Origin: Bartonella sp. TP
GTDB lineage: Bacteria; Pseudomonadota; Alphaproteobacteria; Rhizobiales; Rhizobiaceae
Assembly (NCBI RefSeq): GCF_030406085.1
Contig: NZ_CP129002.1
Coordinates: 660,259-724,258 of the forward strand
DNA: 64,000 nucleotides
Direction: 5' to 3'
Each line of letters starts with the position of its first letter. The first letter of the stretch is position 1. A program made the translations under genes and the position numbers. Shown here one piece after another: positions 26,581 to 34,605 of this stretch. The notes beneath the pieces are model-generated. The model saw only the letters and a list, made by a program, of their open reading frames with translations, did not search any database and had not been told where the DNA came from.

Positions 26581-27585
26581 ATGAAAGCGCGTATAGCTAT
26601 AAATGGGTTTGGCCGTATTGGTCGTACTGTCACGCGGGCTATTTTTGAAAATAAGCGCGATGATATAGAGTTAGTTGCTATAAATAGTCGCAGTGATAAT
26701 GAGATAAATGCTCATTTATTGCGATATGACAGTGTACATGGACGTTTTTCTTACCCTGTGCAGGTTACAGAAAAATCCTTTATTATAGCTGGTAAAACTA
26801 TAAGAGCTACATCTGAATCAAACCCTAGCCAAATAGCTTGGCGAGATTTGGATATAGATATAGTATTAGAATGTACTGGCGTGTTTACAAGTCGCGATAA
26901 GGCTGTTGCATATTTACAAACTGGTGCTAAAAAGGTTTTGGTTTCAGCGCCTTCGGTAGGGGCAGATTTAACAGTAGTTTACGGTGTTAACAATAAAGAG
27001 CTTACAAATGAGCATATTATTGTTTCCAACGCTTCTTGTACTACTAATTGTTTGGCACCAGTGGCAAAAATTTTGGATAGGCATGTGGGGATAGAGCATG
27101 GCTTTATGACAACCATCCATTCCTATACTGGTGATCAGCCTACTTTAGACAGTGCGCATAAGGATTTTTATCGTGCTCGCGCGGCTGCTTGCTCTATTAT
27201 ACCTACCTCTACTGGCGCTGCGAAAGCTGTGTCGTTAGTATTGCCAGAGCTAGCTGGTAAACTAGATGGGGTAGCTATACGCGTGCCTACCCCAAATGTT
27301 TCTTTAATAGATTTTACTTTTACTGCTAAAAAATCGACTAGCGTAACAGAGATCAATGAAGCTATGAAAGCCGCTGCGTATGGCGATATGAAAACTATAC
27401 TTGCCTATACAGAAGAAAAATTGGTGAGTAGCGATTTTGTGCATGACCCGCATTCAGCTATTTTTCATGCTGATCAGACTAGAGTAATGGATAATAAATT
27501 TTGTCGTGTGGTTGCCTGGTATGACAATGAATGGGGCTTTTCTAATCGGATGTTGGATGTTGCGGTAGCTATGAAAAATACTTGA
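26581..27585 (+). CDS. gap: Glyceraldehyde-3-phosphate dehydrogenase
   Basis: Oxidises glyceraldehyde-3-phosphate in glycolysis or reverses the step in gluconeogenesis. The 334-residue protein starts MKARIAINGFGRIGR (dinucleotide fold). It has the catalytic cysteine in ASCTTNCLAP (about 152-161), the catalytic His in TTIHSYTGDQ, and the phosphate site IPTSTGAAKAV. After the second strand the cofactor loop reads AINSRSDNE: the Asp that normally follows Asn and selects NAD is Ser36, then Arg37. This hints at NADP or dual cofactor use. It lies 23 nt after tkt and 10 nt before pgk. Confidence 0.95.
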   Translation: MKARIAINGFGRIGRTVTRAIFENKRDDIELVAINSRSDNEINAHLLRYDSVHGRFSYPVQVTEKSFIIAGKTIRATSESNPSQIAWRDLDIDIVLECTGVFTSRDKAVAYLQTGAKKVLVSAPSVGADLTVVYGVNNKELTNEHIIVSNASCTTNCLAPVAKILDRHVGIEHGFMTTIHSYTGDQPTLDSAHKDFYRARAAACSIIPTSTGAAKAVSLVLPELAGKLDGVAIRVPTPNVSLIDFTFTAKKSTSVTEINEAMKAAAYGDMKTILAYTEEKLVSSDFVHDPHSAIFHADQTRVMDNKFCRVVAWYDNEWGFSNRMLDVAVAMKNT

Positions 27586-27595
27586 GGAAAATGGC

Positions 27596-28768
27596 ATGCG
27601 TTTCAAAACTTTAGATGAAATTTCCGATGATGTGAATCGCGCATTAGTGCGGCTTGATTTAAATGTGCCGTTTAGCGAGGGACGAGTTACAGATACTACG
27701 CGTATCGAGCGTGTAATACCGACTATATCTAAGCTTTTAGCAAAAAATATACAAATAGTTATGTGCTCGCATTTTGGCCGGCCAGAAGGTAAGCGACAAG
27801 CAGAATATTCGCTAAAGCAAATTATTCCTGCCTTAGAAGAAGTTTTGGGTATGCGGGTGAGTTTTATTGATGATATTGGTTTTCCTGTGCCAGTTAACGG
27901 ATCTGGTTTATATTTGTTGGAAAATACTAGATTTTATTCTGGCGAGATAACAAATGATATAGAATTTGCTAAAAAATTGGCAACTTACGGAGATGTATAC
28001 GTAAATGACGCTTTCTCAGCTTCGCATAGAGCACATGCCTCTATTGTGGCTATTGCACAATTATTACCTGCTTATGCAGGTGTTGCTTTAGGTCAAGAAT
28101 TGTCGGCATTGCGCACAGGCTTAGAGCAGCCAGTTAGGCCAGTAACGGCTATTGTGGGCGGCGCTAAAATCTCTACAAAAATTGACTTATTATCTAGCCT
28201 TATGGAGAAAGTAGATAATTTGATTATAGGTGGCGGCATGGCAAATAGTTTTTTAGCTGCTAAACAGCTTGCTGTTGGAAAATCGCTGTATGAGCCAGAG
28301 GCTTTAAATAAGGCTAATATGATATTGGATAAGGCTGCTGAATTAGACTGTAATATTATCTTACCTATCGATGTCGTGGTTGCTTATGAATTTGTAGCTA
28401 ATACTAGACATGAAGTGATGTCTGTAAATAGAGTGCCAAGAGAGGCCATGATAGTTGATATTGGCCCAGAGACTACTAAGTTTATTATAGAGATTTTAGC
28501 TGCTAGTGAAACCTTAATATGGAATGGACCTATGGGCGCTTTTGAGTTAAAGCCATTTGATAAGGGTACTACAGAAATAGCGCAATGGGTTGCAGAGCGT
28601 ACTAAAAACGGTCGGTTGCTTTCTATCGCTGGCGGTGGTGATACAGTATATGCACTTAGTAAGGCGGGTGCGGTTGACAGATTTACATATGTATCTATGG
28701 CGGGGGGTGCATTTTTAGAATGGATGGAAGGTAAAACTTTGCCTGGTATAGCAGCGCTTAGCAAATAA
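27596..28768 (+). CDS. pgk: Phosphoglycerate kinase
   Basis: Transfers phosphate between 1,3-bisphosphoglycerate and ADP. The 390-residue protein has the N-terminal substrate motif RLDLNVPFSEGRVTD (about 19-33), CSHFGRPEG (about 59-67), the hinge-domain VGGAKISTKIDLL, and the C-terminal nucleotide site WNGPMGAFE and SIAGGGDTVYAL. The length is normal and all key residues are visible. It follows gap by 10 nt and precedes fba by 13 nt, so the cluster is probably one operon. Confidence 0.97.
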   Translation: MRFKTLDEISDDVNRALVRLDLNVPFSEGRVTDTTRIERVIPTISKLLAKNIQIVMCSHFGRPEGKRQAEYSLKQIIPALEEVLGMRVSFIDDIGFPVPVNGSGLYLLENTRFYSGEITNDIEFAKKLATYGDVYVNDAFSASHRAHASIVAIAQLLPAYAGVALGQELSALRTGLEQPVRPVTAIVGGAKISTKIDLLSSLMEKVDNLIIGGGMANSFLAAKQLAVGKSLYEPEALNKANMILDKAAELDCNIILPIDVVVAYEFVANTRHEVMSVNRVPREAMIVDIGPETTKFIIEILAASETLIWNGPMGAFELKPFDKGTTEIAQWVAERTKNGRLLSIAGGGDTVYALSKAGAVDRFTYVSMAGGAFLEWMEGKTLPGIAALSK

Positions 28769-28781
28769 AAAAGGGGGATAT

Positions 28782-29810
28782 ATGCTAGATAATATTGAAA
28801 CTATAGCTAATTACTTAGTAAGTGATGGAAAAGGTATTTTAGCAGCCGATGAGAGTAACGCGACAATAACTAAACGATTTGTGGCTATAGGTGTAGATTC
28901 TACTTATGAATCTCGTCGTGATTACAGGGAAATGTTGTTTCGTACTTCTAATGCTATGAAGAATTATATATCAGGTGTTATATTGTATGATGAAACCATA
29001 CGCCAGAAAGCAGCAGATGGTCGCATGTTGACTGATTATATAACCGAGGCTGGGGCTTTAATAGGCATAAAGGTAGATATAGGAGCAAAATCTTTAGCTA
29101 ATTTTGCTAATGAAACTATTACAGAGGGCCTAGATAATTTACGTGAAAGGCTTAAAGAGTATCATGCTATAGGTGCGCGTTTTGCAAAATGGCGAGCTGT
29201 TATAGCTATAAATGATAAGGACTTACCTAGCTATAGCGCCTTGCGGCAAAACGCCCAAGCCTTGGCGCGCTATGCAGCTTTGTGCCAGGAAAATGGTATA
29301 GTGCCGATTGTAGAACCAGAAATTTTAATGGACAGTCCCCCGGCCACACATAATATTGCTAGATGCTATGATGTGACTACAGCTACGCTACATGCTGTGT
29401 TTGAAGAATTGTTTGTCGCTAGGGTAAAGTTTGAAGCTATGGTGCTAAAACCAAATATGGTTATAGACGGTATGAATAATCGTATAGCTTCTGCTCAACA
29501 AGTAGCGGCTAATACAATTTCGTGTTTAAAAAATGTGGTGCCAGCAAGCGTGGCTGGTATAGCCTTTTTGTCCGGTGGGCAGAGCGAAATAGAAGCTACA
29601 GAACATCTTGATATCATGAATCGCCAAGTTGACCTACCATGGAAATTAAGTTTTTCCTACGGCCGTGCGCTACAAGCACCCGCGTTAAAGGCGTGGGCTG
29701 GTCGTAAAGAAAATGTTGCGCTAGCCCAGCAAGCATTTGAAAAACGTGCCAGAATGAATTTTCTAGCTGCGCAAGGTAAATGGTCGCTGCACGAGGAAAC
29801 ATCGCAATAA
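28782..29810 (+). CDS. fba: Fructose-bisphosphate aldolase, class I
   Basis: Cleaves or forms fructose-1,6-bisphosphate through a lysine Schiff base. The 342-residue protein is of the eukaryote-like class I, not the metal-dependent class II: GKGILAADESNATITKRF (about 17-34), WRAVIAI, PIVEPEILMD, and the Schiff-base lysine in VLKPNMVIDG (about 227). LSGGQSE and FSYGRALQ complete the substrate pocket. It is last in the tkt-gap-pgk-fba cluster and converges on trcR with a 19-nt gap. Confidence 0.95.
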   Translation: MLDNIETIANYLVSDGKGILAADESNATITKRFVAIGVDSTYESRRDYREMLFRTSNAMKNYISGVILYDETIRQKAADGRMLTDYITEAGALIGIKVDIGAKSLANFANETITEGLDNLRERLKEYHAIGARFAKWRAVIAINDKDLPSYSALRQNAQALARYAALCQENGIVPIVEPEILMDSPPATHNIARCYDVTTATLHAVFEELFVARVKFEAMVLKPNMVIDGMNNRIASAQQVAANTISCLKNVVPASVAGIAFLSGGQSEIEATEHLDIMNRQVDLPWKLSFSYGRALQAPALKAWAGRKENVALAQQAFEKRARMNFLAAQGKWSLHEETSQ

Positions 29811-29829
29811 TTCACGCTGTTATTGTTTG

Positions 29830-30450
29830 CTACTCGTTTTTATCTGGCATATCGTCGCCAAATATATCTAGGCGTTCTGTAAAGGAAGCGGGCAATAAGG
29901 TAGAGTTAGTTTTTTGCTGCGTGGCGGCTATTGTGGCAGCTTTTTTTATTTCAGCATCTAAATCTATTTGTGAACAGAGACCCAGAGTTACAGGGTCGGC
30001 TGCAACTAAATTTGCCGAATTCCAATGCGTTCTATTGCGCACCTGCTCAATAGTTGATTTAGTTGTACCTAATAGGCGTGTGATTTGTGCATCTTTTAGT
30101 TCTGGATGATTGCGTATTAGCCATAAAATAGCATTTGGTCTGTCATGCCGTTTTGATAATGGAGTATAGCGCTTTCCTTTTTGTTTTTTTGCGGGCAGAT
30201 GAGCTTGCGATGTTGATAATTGCAAGTGATAATTTGGATCTTTTTCGCCTTTGCTTATCTCTTCTCTAGAAAGTTGGCCGCCTATTATTGGGTCTATTCC
30301 GCGGATAATCTGTGTAGTTTCTTCATCGGCAATAGCTTTAACTTCTAAGGGATGCAAATTACATAAATTAGCGATTTGGTCAAAAGTTAATGAGGTATTG
30401 TCTATCAGCCATACAGCCGTAGCTTTTGGCATAATAATTTGTGCAGCCAT
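29830..30450 (-). CDS. trcR: Cell cycle transcriptional regulator TrcR (DUF1013)
   Basis: Alphaproteobacterial regulator of the DUF1013 family. The 206-residue protein begins with the diagnostic AAQIIMPKATAVWLIDNTSL, followed by a helix-turn-helix-like segment (LTFDQIANLCNLHPLEVKAIAD). A second such segment (LRHDRPNAI region, LKDAQITRLLGTTKSTIEQV) lies near residue 120-140. The C-terminal part is variable. It is followed by the quinone oxidoreductase gene upstream on the same strand, a pairing I recall from Rhizobiales. Binding sites are not visible. Confidence 0.88.
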   Translation of the reverse strand: MAAQIIMPKATAVWLIDNTSLTFDQIANLCNLHPLEVKAIADEETTQIIRGIDPIIGGQLSREEISKGEKDPNYHLQLSTSQAHLPAKKQKGKRYTPLSKRHDRPNAILWLIRNHPELKDAQITRLLGTTKSTIEQVRNRTHWNSANLVAADPVTLGLCSQIDLDAEIKKAATIAATQQKTNSTLLPASFTERLDIFGDDMPDKNE

Positions 30451-30514
30451 TTTTTATAATCCTTTTTAATTATAGCGTATATTTTATAAACTGTTTTGCT
30501 CTAAGGTCAATATA

Positions 30515-31513
30515 TTATAGTTGTAAAATTATTTTTCCTTTATGTTTCCCGCTTTCCATATAGTTATGCGCAGCTTGTACATCATCAATGGCAAAAATTT
30601 TATCTATGATTGGTACTATAGTTTTAGTTTCAAATAATGGCCAAACTTTTTGCGATAATTGCTTTGCTATAGCCGATTTAAAGGCAATGCTTTGTCCGCG
30701 TAGCGTAGACCCAGTATGTATTAATTTTTTGCGCATAATGTAATTTAAATTAATTTCGGCTAAATTACCATTTAAAAAAGCGATTTGGCATATGCGTCCA
30801 TCATTTGCCGCTATCTTATAGTTCTTATTAACATAATCACCTCCGACCATATCGATTATCACATCAACGCCGTTATTTTCTGTAAAGTTAAGAACTTCTT
30901 TAACAAAATCTTGGGTGTGATAATTTATAGCTAAATCAGCTCCTAATGAGTGGCAAAAGCTACATTTATCTTCGCTTCCCGCTGTAATTATTACTTTGCC
31001 TCCAAAAGCTTTGCCCAAGGCTATTGCGCTAACGCCAATACCAGAGGTTCCGCCATGAACAAGTAGCGTTTCGCCAGCCTTAAAGTGGCAAATATCAAAA
31101 AGGTTACTCCAAACCGTAAAGAAGGTTTCTGGAATGGCGGCTGCTTCAACAAAGTTTATCCCTTTTGGTATGGGCAAGGCAACATCTTCGTGAGCTACGG
31201 CATATTCTGCATAGCCTCCGCCAGCTAAAAGGGCGCATACAGGGTCGCCGATTTTATATTTGCTAACCTTCGCTCCTATGGCCACAACTATGCCAGCAAC
31301 TTCAAGTCCTGGTAAGCTGGAAGCTCCAGGTGGGGGTGGATATAATCCTTTTCTTTGTACAATATCTGGTCTATTGACGCCCGCGGCATGGGTGTGAATT
31401 AATATCTCATATTCTGCAAAACTCGGTATTTCTATTTCTATTTTTCTTAAGACACTAGCATTGCCTGGTTCAGCTATTTCTATAGCCTTCATCTTTTGCG
31501 GTATGTTATGCAT
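30515..31513 (-). CDS. NAD(P)H:quinone oxidoreductase, zeta-crystallin/PIG3 type
   Basis: Zinc-free medium-chain reductase that uses NADPH to reduce quinones. The 332-residue protein begins MKAIEIAEPG after a short leader, with GVNRPDIVQRKGLYPPPPG (about 45-63), a PIG3-type hallmark, and the dinucleotide-binding segment LLVHGGTSGIGVSAIALGKA (about 148-167). No catalytic or structural zinc cysteines are present. It is transcribed away from rpmJ. The physiological substrate is unknown; a detoxification role is likely. Confidence 0.9.
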   Translation of the reverse strand: MHNIPQKMKAIEIAEPGNASVLRKIEIEIPSFAEYEILIHTHAAGVNRPDIVQRKGLYPPPPGASSLPGLEVAGIVVAIGAKVSKYKIGDPVCALLAGGGYAEYAVAHEDVALPIPKGINFVEAAAIPETFFTVWSNLFDICHFKAGETLLVHGGTSGIGVSAIALGKAFGGKVIITAGSEDKCSFCHSLGADLAINYHTQDFVKEVLNFTENNGVDVIIDMVGGDYVNKNYKIAANDGRICQIAFLNGNLAEINLNYIMRKKLIHTGSTLRGQSIAFKSAIAKQLSQKVWPLFETKTIVPIIDKIFAIDDVQAAHNYMESGKHKGKIILQL

Positions 31514-31578
31514 GTTCTTTTCCCCCGAGGATCTTTACCTTAATTTACCATAAAAAGGCATAGTAAAGAAGATGCTAT

Positions 31579-31607
31579 TTGACAATAGTTTGCAATATAT
31601 GTATAAA
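31579..31607 (+). promoter_or_regulatory. Strong sigma70-type promoter of rpmJ
   Basis: Perfect TTGACA (31579-31584) and TATAAA (31602-31607) with the ideal 17-nt spacer, 30 nt before the rpmJ start. It is the best housekeeping promoter match I found in the window. Confidence 0.8.
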
Positions 31608-31637
31608 TATATGTAATTTATATTATTGGTGATAGTT

Positions 31638-31763
31638 ATGAAAGTCAAAAATTCTCTAAAAGCGCTTAAGGCGCGCCATCGTGGCAACCGTTTGATTCGT
31701 CGTAAAGGGCGCGTTTATATCATAAATAAAACAGCTCCACGGTTTAAGGCTCGCCAAGGCTGA
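31638..31763 (+). CDS. rpmJ: 50S ribosomal protein L36
   Basis: Smallest large-subunit ribosomal protein, 41 residues. The translation runs [20 protein letters not shown], then [21 protein letters not shown]. It is the alphaproteobacterial type without the zinc-binding Cys set. It has its own strong promoter and stands outside the main ribosomal protein operons, as is usual for this L36 type. Between it and fau lies a structured noncoding segment. Confidence 0.96.
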   Translation: MKVKNSLKALKARHRGNRLIRRKGRVYIINKTAPRFKARQG

Positions 31764-31784
31764 GCTGATTGTGATTTTGTTTTC

Positions 31785-31801
31785 TTTTACCACTGGTAAA
31801 A
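31785..31801. repeat. 17-nt perfect palindrome at the 6S RNA promoter
   Basis: ttttacca (31785-31792) and tggtaaaa (31794-31801) form a perfect palindrome around one base. It lies 22 nt after the rpmJ stop codon and covers the -35 zone for a -10 element TATATT at 31817-31822. With no T-tract and almost no loop it is better read as a protein-binding site than a terminator. Confidence 0.45.
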
Positions 31802-31827
31802 GAGTTTAAACTTGCTTATATTAGTCA

Positions 31828-31993
31828 ATGGCGCTCTGCACTTTACGACAGAAAGCTAAAATCCCAGGGGCCTTAATGATCCAAAAGGGAACTGTCTCTG
31901 GTTTAGCTTGCGGGCTTTACTATATGGTGCCCACCTACCTAGTAGGCTCCCTGGATCAGTTCTTTCATCGATTGTTGTGGACGCCACTTTTTA
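31828..31993 (+). ncRNA. ssrS: Probable 6S RNA
   Basis: 6S RNA binds housekeeping RNA polymerase by mimicking an open promoter. This segment precedes fau, the known place for ssrS, and codes for no conserved protein. Hand folding gives a long rod. The ends pair (tggcg...cac near 31828-31840 with gtg...cgcca near 31975-31986), then acgac with gttgt and gaaag with ctttc. Next atcc-aggg-cct near 31860-31874 pairs with agg-ccct-ggat near 31943-31955, and a terminal region holds gggc/gccc. A T-rich stretch (ctttttat) ends it and a TATATT -10 lies 6 nt upstream. The call rests on shape and context only; exact ends are uncertain. Confidence 0.65.
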
Positions 31994-32012
31994 TCCGAAA
32001 GGCCTCATAAAA

Positions 32013-32621
32013 ATGCATGAGGCAATCACAGCAAAGCAGCAATTACGTCGGGTTATGTTGCAGAAGCGCGGGACTATTGATAAAAGTGAGCGTGCTGTAG
32101 CTGCAAACCAAATTAGCTTACGAGCCAAAGATTTAGCTTTTTTTATAAAGCGCGCTGGCACAGTGGTTGCTGGCTATTGGCCTATAGCTAGCGAGTTAAA
32201 TATTATATCTTTGCTCTATGAGTTGCAAAAAGCTGGTGCGAATCTTTGCTTGCCCACTTTAGCAAATAAAAAAATTATGCATTTTCGCGCTTTTGCTTTT
32301 TCTGAACTAGGAAAGCTAGAGCGTGGGCCTTTTGGGATATTTGGGCCCAGTAATGATGCAGCGATTTTATACCCAGCCATTATATTATTGCCTTTGTTGG
32401 CTTGTGATAAAAAAGGACATCGTTTAGGCTATGGCGGAGGATTTTATGATAGATATATTGCATCTCTTATGGAAAAGCCTTTATTGATAGGAGTGGCTTT
32501 TGAAATGCAGCTGATTGATACAATTATGGTAGAGCCACATGATAAAATTTTGGATGCTGTATTAACGCCAAATTATTTGCTACATATACAGAGTGAAAAT
32601 ATAGGGACAAGAATGTTTTAA
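32013..32621 (+). CDS. fau: 5-formyltetrahydrofolate cyclo-ligase
   Basis: Converts 5-formyl-THF to 5,10-methenyl-THF with ATP, returning a stored folate to use. From the ATG at 32013 the protein has 202 residues and starts MHEAITAKQQLRRVMLQKRG. The family's nucleotide-binding signature is GHRLGYGGGFYDRYI (about 140-154). The frame is open upstream to 31908, but that part lies inside the probable 6S RNA. The next gene, ymdB, begins 2 nt after the stop, so the two are coupled. Confidence 0.92.
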   Translation: MHEAITAKQQLRRVMLQKRGTIDKSERAVAANQISLRAKDLAFFIKRAGTVVAGYWPIASELNIISLLYELQKAGANLCLPTLANKKIMHFRAFAFSELGKLERGPFGIFGPSNDAAILYPAIILLPLLACDKKGHRLGYGGGFYDRYIASLMEKPLLIGVAFEMQLIDTIMVEPHDKILDAVLTPNYLLHIQSENIGTRMF

Positions 32622-32623
32622 TT

Positions 32624-33451
32624 ATGCGATTTTTATTTTTAGGCGATGTGGTTGGCAATGTAGGCAGGGATATGGTGTGCGATAAATTACCAGGCTTAAT
32701 TACCAAATATAAATTGGATTTTGTGGTGGTTAATGGTGAAAATGCGGCTGGGGGCTTTGGCATTACAGAAAAGATTTATAACCAACTGATAAGCGCTGGT
32801 TGTGATGTGGTAACAACAGGAAATCACGTCTTTGATCAAAAAGAAGCGTTGATTTTTGCTAGTAGGCATGAGAGATTTTTACGCCCTGTAAATTACCCTT
32901 TAGGCACGCCCGGTAAGGGAGCGAATATTTACACGGCAAAAAATGGAGCACGAATCTTAGTGGCAAATATTATGGGTCGTGTTTTTATGCATCCGGATTT
33001 GGACGACCCTTTTGCCGCTGCTGAACAATTGATTGCTAATTGTATTTTAGGCGAGGAGGTGGACGCTATAATATTTGATTTCCATGCAGAAGCTACTAGT
33101 GAAAAGCAATGTTTTGCGCATTTTTTAGATGGCCGGGTTAGCGTTGTTGTGGGCACGCATACGCATATACCAACCGCAGACGCGCAAATTTTAAAATATG
33201 GTACAGCTTATATAACAGACGCTGGTATGTGTGGTGATTATGATTCGTCTCTGGGTATGGAAAAAGAAGAGCCAATAAATAGATTTGTTGGTAAGATAGT
33301 AAGGAAGCGGTATGAGGCGGCTAAAGGTCCAGCCACTTTAAGCGGTTTATGTGTTGAAATTTGTGATAATACAGGCTTAGCTAAATATGTAGCGCCTATA
33401 AGGATAGGGGCCCATTTACAAGAAGCTAGGCCGCTAATTTGGGAAGAATAG
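32624..33451 (+). CDS. ymdB: YmdB-type metallophosphoesterase (TIGR00282 family)
   Basis: Binuclear metal phosphoesterase; Bacillus YmdB hydrolyses 2',3'-cAMP, but the role in alphaproteobacteria is not settled. The 275-residue protein has metal-site motifs FLGDVVGNVGRD (about 4-15), VNGENAAGGFG (about 36-46), TTGNHVFDQKE (about 63-73), DFHAEATSEK and GTHTHIPTAD with YITDAGMCGDY. It follows fau by 2 nt and precedes yebC, the usual rhizobial order. Confidence 0.92.
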   Translation: MRFLFLGDVVGNVGRDMVCDKLPGLITKYKLDFVVVNGENAAGGFGITEKIYNQLISAGCDVVTTGNHVFDQKEALIFASRHERFLRPVNYPLGTPGKGANIYTAKNGARILVANIMGRVFMHPDLDDPFAAAEQLIANCILGEEVDAIIFDFHAEATSEKQCFAHFLDGRVSVVVGTHTHIPTADAQILKYGTAYITDAGMCGDYDSSLGMEKEEPINRFVGKIVRKRYEAAKGPATLSGLCVEICDNTGLAKYVAPIRIGAHLQEARPLIWEE

Positions 33452-33513
33452 AGTTGTAAAATTTTATAAAATATTTTATAACTTTAAAGATATTCGGGGA
33501 GATAATGTAGATT

Positions 33514-34263
33514 ATGGCTGGTCATTCACAGTTTAAAAATATTATGCATCGTAAAGGCAGACAAGATGCTATACGATCTAAGATTTTTTCTAAATTAGCA
33601 CGCGAAATTACTGTTGCGGCTAAAATGGGCGCTCCAGATCCTAATATGAACGCCAGGCTGCGCTTAGCTATTCAAAATGCTAAAGTGCAATCTATGCCTA
33701 AGGATAATATTGAGCGGGCTATAAAAAAAGCTTCTGGCAATGAGTCAGAGAATTATGACGAAGTGCGTTACGAAGGCTATGGCCCTGGCGGGGTTGCCTT
33801 TATTGTAGAAGCGCTTACAGATAATCGTAATAGAACTGCTTCTAATATACGTGCAGCCTTCACCAAAGCTGGTGGGGCGTTGGGCGAAACTGGGTCTGTT
33901 AGCTTTATGTTCAATCGTGTTGGCGAGATTATATACCCATCTTTTGTTGGGGATATAGATGATGTAATGGAGGCAGTGATTATTGCTGGTGCTCAGGATG
34001 TAACTTTGGAAGACGGTGTATATACTATAGTTTGCGCTTTTGAAGATTTGGGGGAAGTATCCAAGGTCTTGGAAGGTAAGCTAAAAGAAGCTGATTCTAT
34101 AAAAACCGTTTGGAAACCTTTGAACAGCGTTGCATTGGATGAGGACAAGGCTCGCTCGGTATTGCGCTTGATTACGGTTTTAGAGGAAGACGATGATGTG
34201 CAAAATGTTTACGCAAATTTTGAAATTAGTGATGAGCTGTTAAAAAAACTCTCAGAAGCATAG
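33514..34263 (+). CDS. yebC: YebC/PmpR family transcriptional regulator
   Basis: Widespread protein originally described as a DNA-binding regulator and more recently linked to translation of difficult sequences. The 249-residue protein begins [19 protein letters not shown] (variant of the usual GHSKWANI start) and has the conserved middle [15 protein letters not shown] and [23 protein letters not shown]. The acidic C-terminus ends at a hairpin that overlaps the stop codon. It follows ymdB by 62 nt. Confidence 0.95.
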   Translation: MAGHSQFKNIMHRKGRQDAIRSKIFSKLAREITVAAKMGAPDPNMNARLRLAIQNAKVQSMPKDNIERAIKKASGNESENYDEVRYEGYGPGGVAFIVEALTDNRNRTASNIRAAFTKAGGALGETGSVSFMFNRVGEIIYPSFVGDIDDVMEAVIIAGAQDVTLEDGVYTIVCAFEDLGEVSKVLEGKLKEADSIKTVWKPLNSVALDEDKARSVLRLITVLEEDDDVQNVYANFEISDELLKKLSEA

Positions 34264-34295
34264 AGAATAGGCTTTTAGCGGAGTCCTATTCTCTA
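34261..34295. terminator. Hairpin between convergent yebC and rpmE
   Basis: Perfect 11-bp inverted repeat (34261-34271 with 34285-34295) with a 13-nt loop, overlapping the yebC stop codon. Neither strand shows a proper T-tract, so it may act as a weak bidirectional terminator or mainly protect the 3' end. Confidence 0.5.
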
Positions 34296-34305
34296 TAATT
34301 AAAAT

Positions 34306-34527
34306 TTATATGCCGAGATTACCAAATTTATTTTTAAACTTAGAAACCTGCCCGCCACGTTCCGTTAAAGATTGCATGTTTCCTGTCCAGGCTGGATGAG
34401 TTTTAGAATCAATGTCCAGGTTTAAAGTGTCGCCTTCTTTGCCCCAGGTAGATTTAGTAAAATATTCAGTACCATCGGTCATTACAACTTTAATCGAGTG
34501 GTAATCTGGATGTATATTAGCTTTCAT
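34306..34527 (-). CDS. rpmE: 50S ribosomal protein L31
   Basis: Large-subunit ribosomal protein of 73 residues. It begins [19 protein letters not shown] and continues with [17 protein letters not shown] and SKTHPAWTG. The zinc-binding cysteines of the canonical form are absent, as in many alphaproteobacterial L31 proteins. It is divergent from the ABC exporter gene (78 nt between starts), the usual rhizobial neighbour. Confidence 0.95.
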   Translation of the reverse strand: MKANIHPDYHSIKVVMTDGTEYFTKSTWGKEGDTLNLDIDSKTHPAWTGNMQSLTERGGQVSKFKNKFGNLGI

Positions 34528-34605
34528 GTTGCAATATCCCTCATAAATTAGTATTTAAAAGATATTATATAGAAAAATTGGTAATATACAAGGATTTAAA
34601 TCTGT

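Noticed and set aside
31828-32010. Open reading frame across the segment before fau
   Set aside because: The translation resembles no protein family and lies in the region that folds as a 6S-like rod.
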